Below are positions 61,601 to 64,000 of a stretch of 64,000 nucleotides of DNA, piece after piece. The notes under the pieces are model-generated. The model was given only the letters and a program-made list of their open reading frames with translations, was not told the DNA's origin and did no database searches. How positions within the stretch are numbered: position 1 is the first letter of the stretch; each line of letters starts with the position of its first letter. Location: positions 8,994 to 72,993 of the forward strand of contig CH000115.1 in the NCBI GenBank assembly GCA_000149265.1, in the 5' to 3' direction. The position numbers and the translations under genes were made by a program. The DNA is from Ciona savignyi (Eukaryota > Chordata > Ascidiacea > Phlebobranchia > Cionidae).

Positions 61601-63764
61601 GTTAAGGCAACTTGCAGTTTCATTTACCTATAGTTAGAAGCCTATGTTGCGCAGGATACAAACAAAGAGACTATAATGCAGAAGACATGATTGGAATCCA
61701 TCAAGCTCAGAACACTGTGTATAACGGGTGGCGACAAAGCTCAAACGAGTTTTTGAAACAAGCTGCAGTTCAAAGGTATACTAAAGGTTATTTTTGTGTA
61801 AAAGTAGTCTATTAAAGTAATTTTTATTATGTTTGAAATAGAAAAAAATAAAAATTTACCCCGAGAAATAGACCTACCATTAAAAAATTCTCTAATCTTG
61901 TATTGTTCTAGTGTTTTGGTGTTAGAGGCTGGCGACAATGCTTTTCCAAATCCACTTATATCTGTTCCAATGTTTGTCCCACTTCTACAACATTCTGCAA
62001 CCGATTGGATGTATCGAACTGAGCCCCAAGAACACGCTTGTAAACTTTTAAGGAATAAGGTTGGTAGTATACAATATATATCTTTATTAATTGTATGTTA
62101 TTGACCATTGTCTATAAATTGAGCTATAAAAAGAGTATATGTACCTCGAATTTTGTTCTCTGTGGCGGAATTAGGCTACCTCGTATTTATCCTTGAATGA
62201 TTTAGTCAAACAGGTCAAAAGTTTTAGGGGTGTTAGTAACGATGGTCTAAATGTGACTTTATCTAAATACCGCTCAGTCACCCCAAAATTATATCCCTTA
62301 AAATTAAACATAGTTATTCAAGTGAGAGTTCTTCTTCACCTGAATAGGTGAAACAAGTTTGGTTTTGTATCTCAGGCCCACCAGTCTATGCTTGCAGAAA
62401 CAAAACAATTGAATTAAAATTTCGAAAATGTTAGATAGCATGGTCCAGACGTGCACGAATCTGACAAGAATAGATAGTTTGTAATGAGTATAGATAAAGT
62501 TTGAATAGTTTATTCAAGGGACACTAGTTTTAAACGGCAAAAGTAAAAATGTATTTTTTTTTACAAAAAATGGTGCCTGTTATGTGATTTAACCCACGGG
62601 CAATCGTCAGACTACCTTTTTTAAACGTTCCTTCAATTTAGTAGAACCTATTAATCCGCTGGGTTCTGGCAATATTAAGTGTCTTGCCTATTAGGACACA
62701 ACCGACTCGCTGGCGACCTATTTCGAATCTCCAAACTTTTGGCTGAAAGGCGATGCACAAATCGCCAAGCAAATCGGTCGGACCGATCGGTTGTAAAAAT
62801 ATGATTATGTTCGAGTAAACAGCCTACCAACTTAGAACTAAACATTTAGATAAGCTATTGGGCAAAGGGAAAAGTTATTGGCGGAAGTAGCTGCCTCAAC
62901 TATATGCTGTACGTTCGAGGAAGCAAATACGACTATGACAATTGGGATAACGAGGGGGCACTTGGTTGGAATTACAACAACATATTGCCGTACTTCAAGA
63001 AGTCAGAAATGGCAACGAACGATGATATGTCGAGCGATTATCACGGCAAACATGGTATTCTCAAAACGGGGTATTCGTATATGACGCCAATTGCAAAACT
63101 TGTTCTGGAAGCTGGCAAAGAATTGGGTTAGTTTTTATATGTACTATTCCCGGTTATACCCTAACTTTGTCGAACCACGACCGTCGTTTTGCCGTTGTTT
63201 TTCAGTTTCCAATTTTTTATCAATATAAACGTCCCGTTTCGTGTTTTCATCGTGGAAACAAAAACTAACTGGTATTTTATAAGTTGTTGGGACAGGTTGT
63301 AGATACTTCAAGGCAACTTGCAGTTTCAATTACAAACCTATAGTTAGAAGCCTATGTTGCGCAGGATACAAACAAAGAGACTATAATGCAGAAGACATGA
63401 TTGGAATCCATCAAGCTCAGAACACTGTGTATAATGGGTGGCGACAAAGTTCAAACGAGTTTTTAAAACAAGCTGCAGATCAAAGGTAAACTAGAGGTTA
63501 TTTTTGTGTAAAAGTAGTCTATTGAAGTAATTTTTCAGGCCTGAACGCCTTCACATAGTTGGCCGTGCTCATGTGCGCCAGGTAGTGTTTGAAGCTGATA
63601 CGAATGGGGTGCGTCGAGCGACTGGAGTTATCTACGTTAGAGATGGAGTAGAAGTTAATGTTCGAGCAAGAAATGAGGTCATATTGAGCGCTGGGTCAGT
63701 TGGAAGTCCCCAACTTCTTTTGTTATCCGGGATTGGACCGAAGACACACCTAAAAGAAAAAGAG
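58608..63764 (+). CDS. GMC oxidoreductase (choline/glucose dehydrogenase-like), 3'-partial, exons 3-5 duplicated
   Basis: Exons: 58608-58752, 59914-59974; first set 60626-60773, 61157-61433, 61634-61775; second set 61912-62059, 62850-63126, 63344-63485; then 63539-63764; the rest is off the window. GMC enzymes oxidise alcohols with FAD. The N-terminus has a hydrophobic stretch (IVAVCVFASLLPQFL), a signal peptide or anchor. DEYDFLIVGAGTTGNVIANR is the FAD-binding Rossmann start. SVLVLEAGDN follows, then GMC signature 1 (VIGGSSCLNYMLYVRGS) and, in the last visible exon, signature 2 (GSVGSPQLLLLSGIGP). All splice phases agree for either set alone or for both in series. Set 1 has Lys-Glu-Lys where set 2 has the expected Lys-Gly-Lys just before the signature. 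Mutually exclusive cassettes, an in-series duplication, or merged haplotypes are all possible. Confidence 0.92.
58876..59175 (+). mobile_element. SINE family A, reference-quality full copy
   Basis: Head GTCCGGCCGGTTAGTCTGGC with A box, B-box GGTTGCAGGTGCGAAAC, body through GCGAGGTGATCTGACGATTG, and tail ATGAATATCCTATCCTATCC. About 300 bp, in intron 1 of the GMC gene. The head resembles a tRNA; the body is not tRNA-related. Confidence 0.95.
60788..61090 (-). mobile_element. SINE family A in duplication unit 1
   Basis: Tail GGATAGGATAGAATAGGATA to head AATCGGTCGGACC. The equivalent, decayed copy is at 62574 in unit 2, so the SINE came before the duplication. Confidence 0.92.
62574..62783 (-). 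mobile_element. SINE family A in duplication unit 2, internally deleted
   Basis: ACGGGCAATCGTCAGACTAC, GTTCCTTCAATTTAGTAGAA and the head CAAATCGGTCGGACC remain. The tail and the CGCGCCCACCGTCGGG segment are lost. Confidence 0.88.
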
Positions 63765-63784
63765 GTTAGCGCCAAGAATAAAGT

Positions 63785-64000
63785 CCCCGGCCGGTTAGTC
63801 TGGCGGTTAAGTGCGTCGTTTTTCAATCGAAAGGTTGCAGGTGCGAAACTGGTCGCTAGCTGATGGGCTTAATGGGTTCTACTAAATTGAAGGAACATGT
63901 GTATCATATACAACACGCTCCAATAGCTCCGCTAACCCGACGGTGAGCGCGAGGTGATCTGACGATTGCCCGTGTGTTAACCCCCTTGGTTTTCCCATTT
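63785..64000 (+). mobile_element. SINE family A, cut by the window edge
   Basis: Head CCGGCCGGTTAGTCTGGCGG starts about 20 bp after the donor of GMC exon 63539-63764. The segment around TCGGTTGTGTCC is deleted. Confidence 0.9.

Larger units (their letters stand above)
60541..63535. repeat. Tandem duplication of a three-exon block
   Basis: Unit 1 (60541-61828) and unit 2 (61829-63535) both start ATTATGTTTGAAATAGAA and end GTAATTTTT. The right end lies just before the CAG acceptor of exon 63539. Exons have equal lengths in both units (148, 277, 142). Introns differ, and unit 2 has about 420 extra bases. Confidence 0.95.

Overview
The window looks like nuclear DNA of an invertebrate chordate, most likely an ascidian tunicate such as Ciona. 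That is inference from AT-rich sequence, spliced animal genes with short exons, vertebrate-like protein families and a high load of tRNA-derived SINEs; no species marker was checked. There are two runs of N (22001-22311 and 52374-52666). No bacterial or viral gene was recognised. All gene models below were built by hand from homology and splice-site phase.

Layout, left to right. (1) 1-19521, minus strand: 28 exons of a large secreted protein with a signal peptide, three Sushi/CCP modules, and then the D1-D2-D'-D3 assembly of von Willebrand factor and gel-forming mucins. The 3' end runs off the window. A TATA box lies 116 bp upstream of the ATG. (2) 22965-25323, plus: a four-exon GT10 alpha-1,3-fucosyltransferase. 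(3) 26826-31815, minus: a five-exon secreted or anchored pentraxin with a short collagen stalk. One of its introns carries a ~335-bp tandem array with repeated kappa-B-like palindromes. (4) 36973-50352, plus: a ~19-exon group IV cytosolic phospholipase A2 (C2 plus catalytic domain). (5) 51365-52179, plus: a CKS1/CKS2-type cyclin-kinase subunit whose last exon is not seen and may lie in the second N gap. (6) 53132-56609, minus: complete six-exon PIH1D2. (7) 57048-57665, minus: intronless mitochondrial ribosomal protein uS11m. (8) 58608 to the right edge, plus: a GMC oxidoreductase whose exons 3-5 are tandemly duplicated in matching phase.

The genes do not form an operon or pathway. A loose theme is extracellular/innate-immune biology on the left (mucin/VWF-like protein, fucosyltransferase, collagen-pentraxin, cPLA2) and housekeeping or ciliary functions on the right (CKS, PIH1D2, uS11m). 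Introns and spacers hold at least 17 copies of one tRNA-derived SINE (A/B boxes, ATCCT-type tail), a second tRNA-like SINE family, two hAT-type MITEs with perfect 8-bp target duplications (one nested in a SINE), a foldback MITE and several minisatellites, some of which duplicate splice sites.
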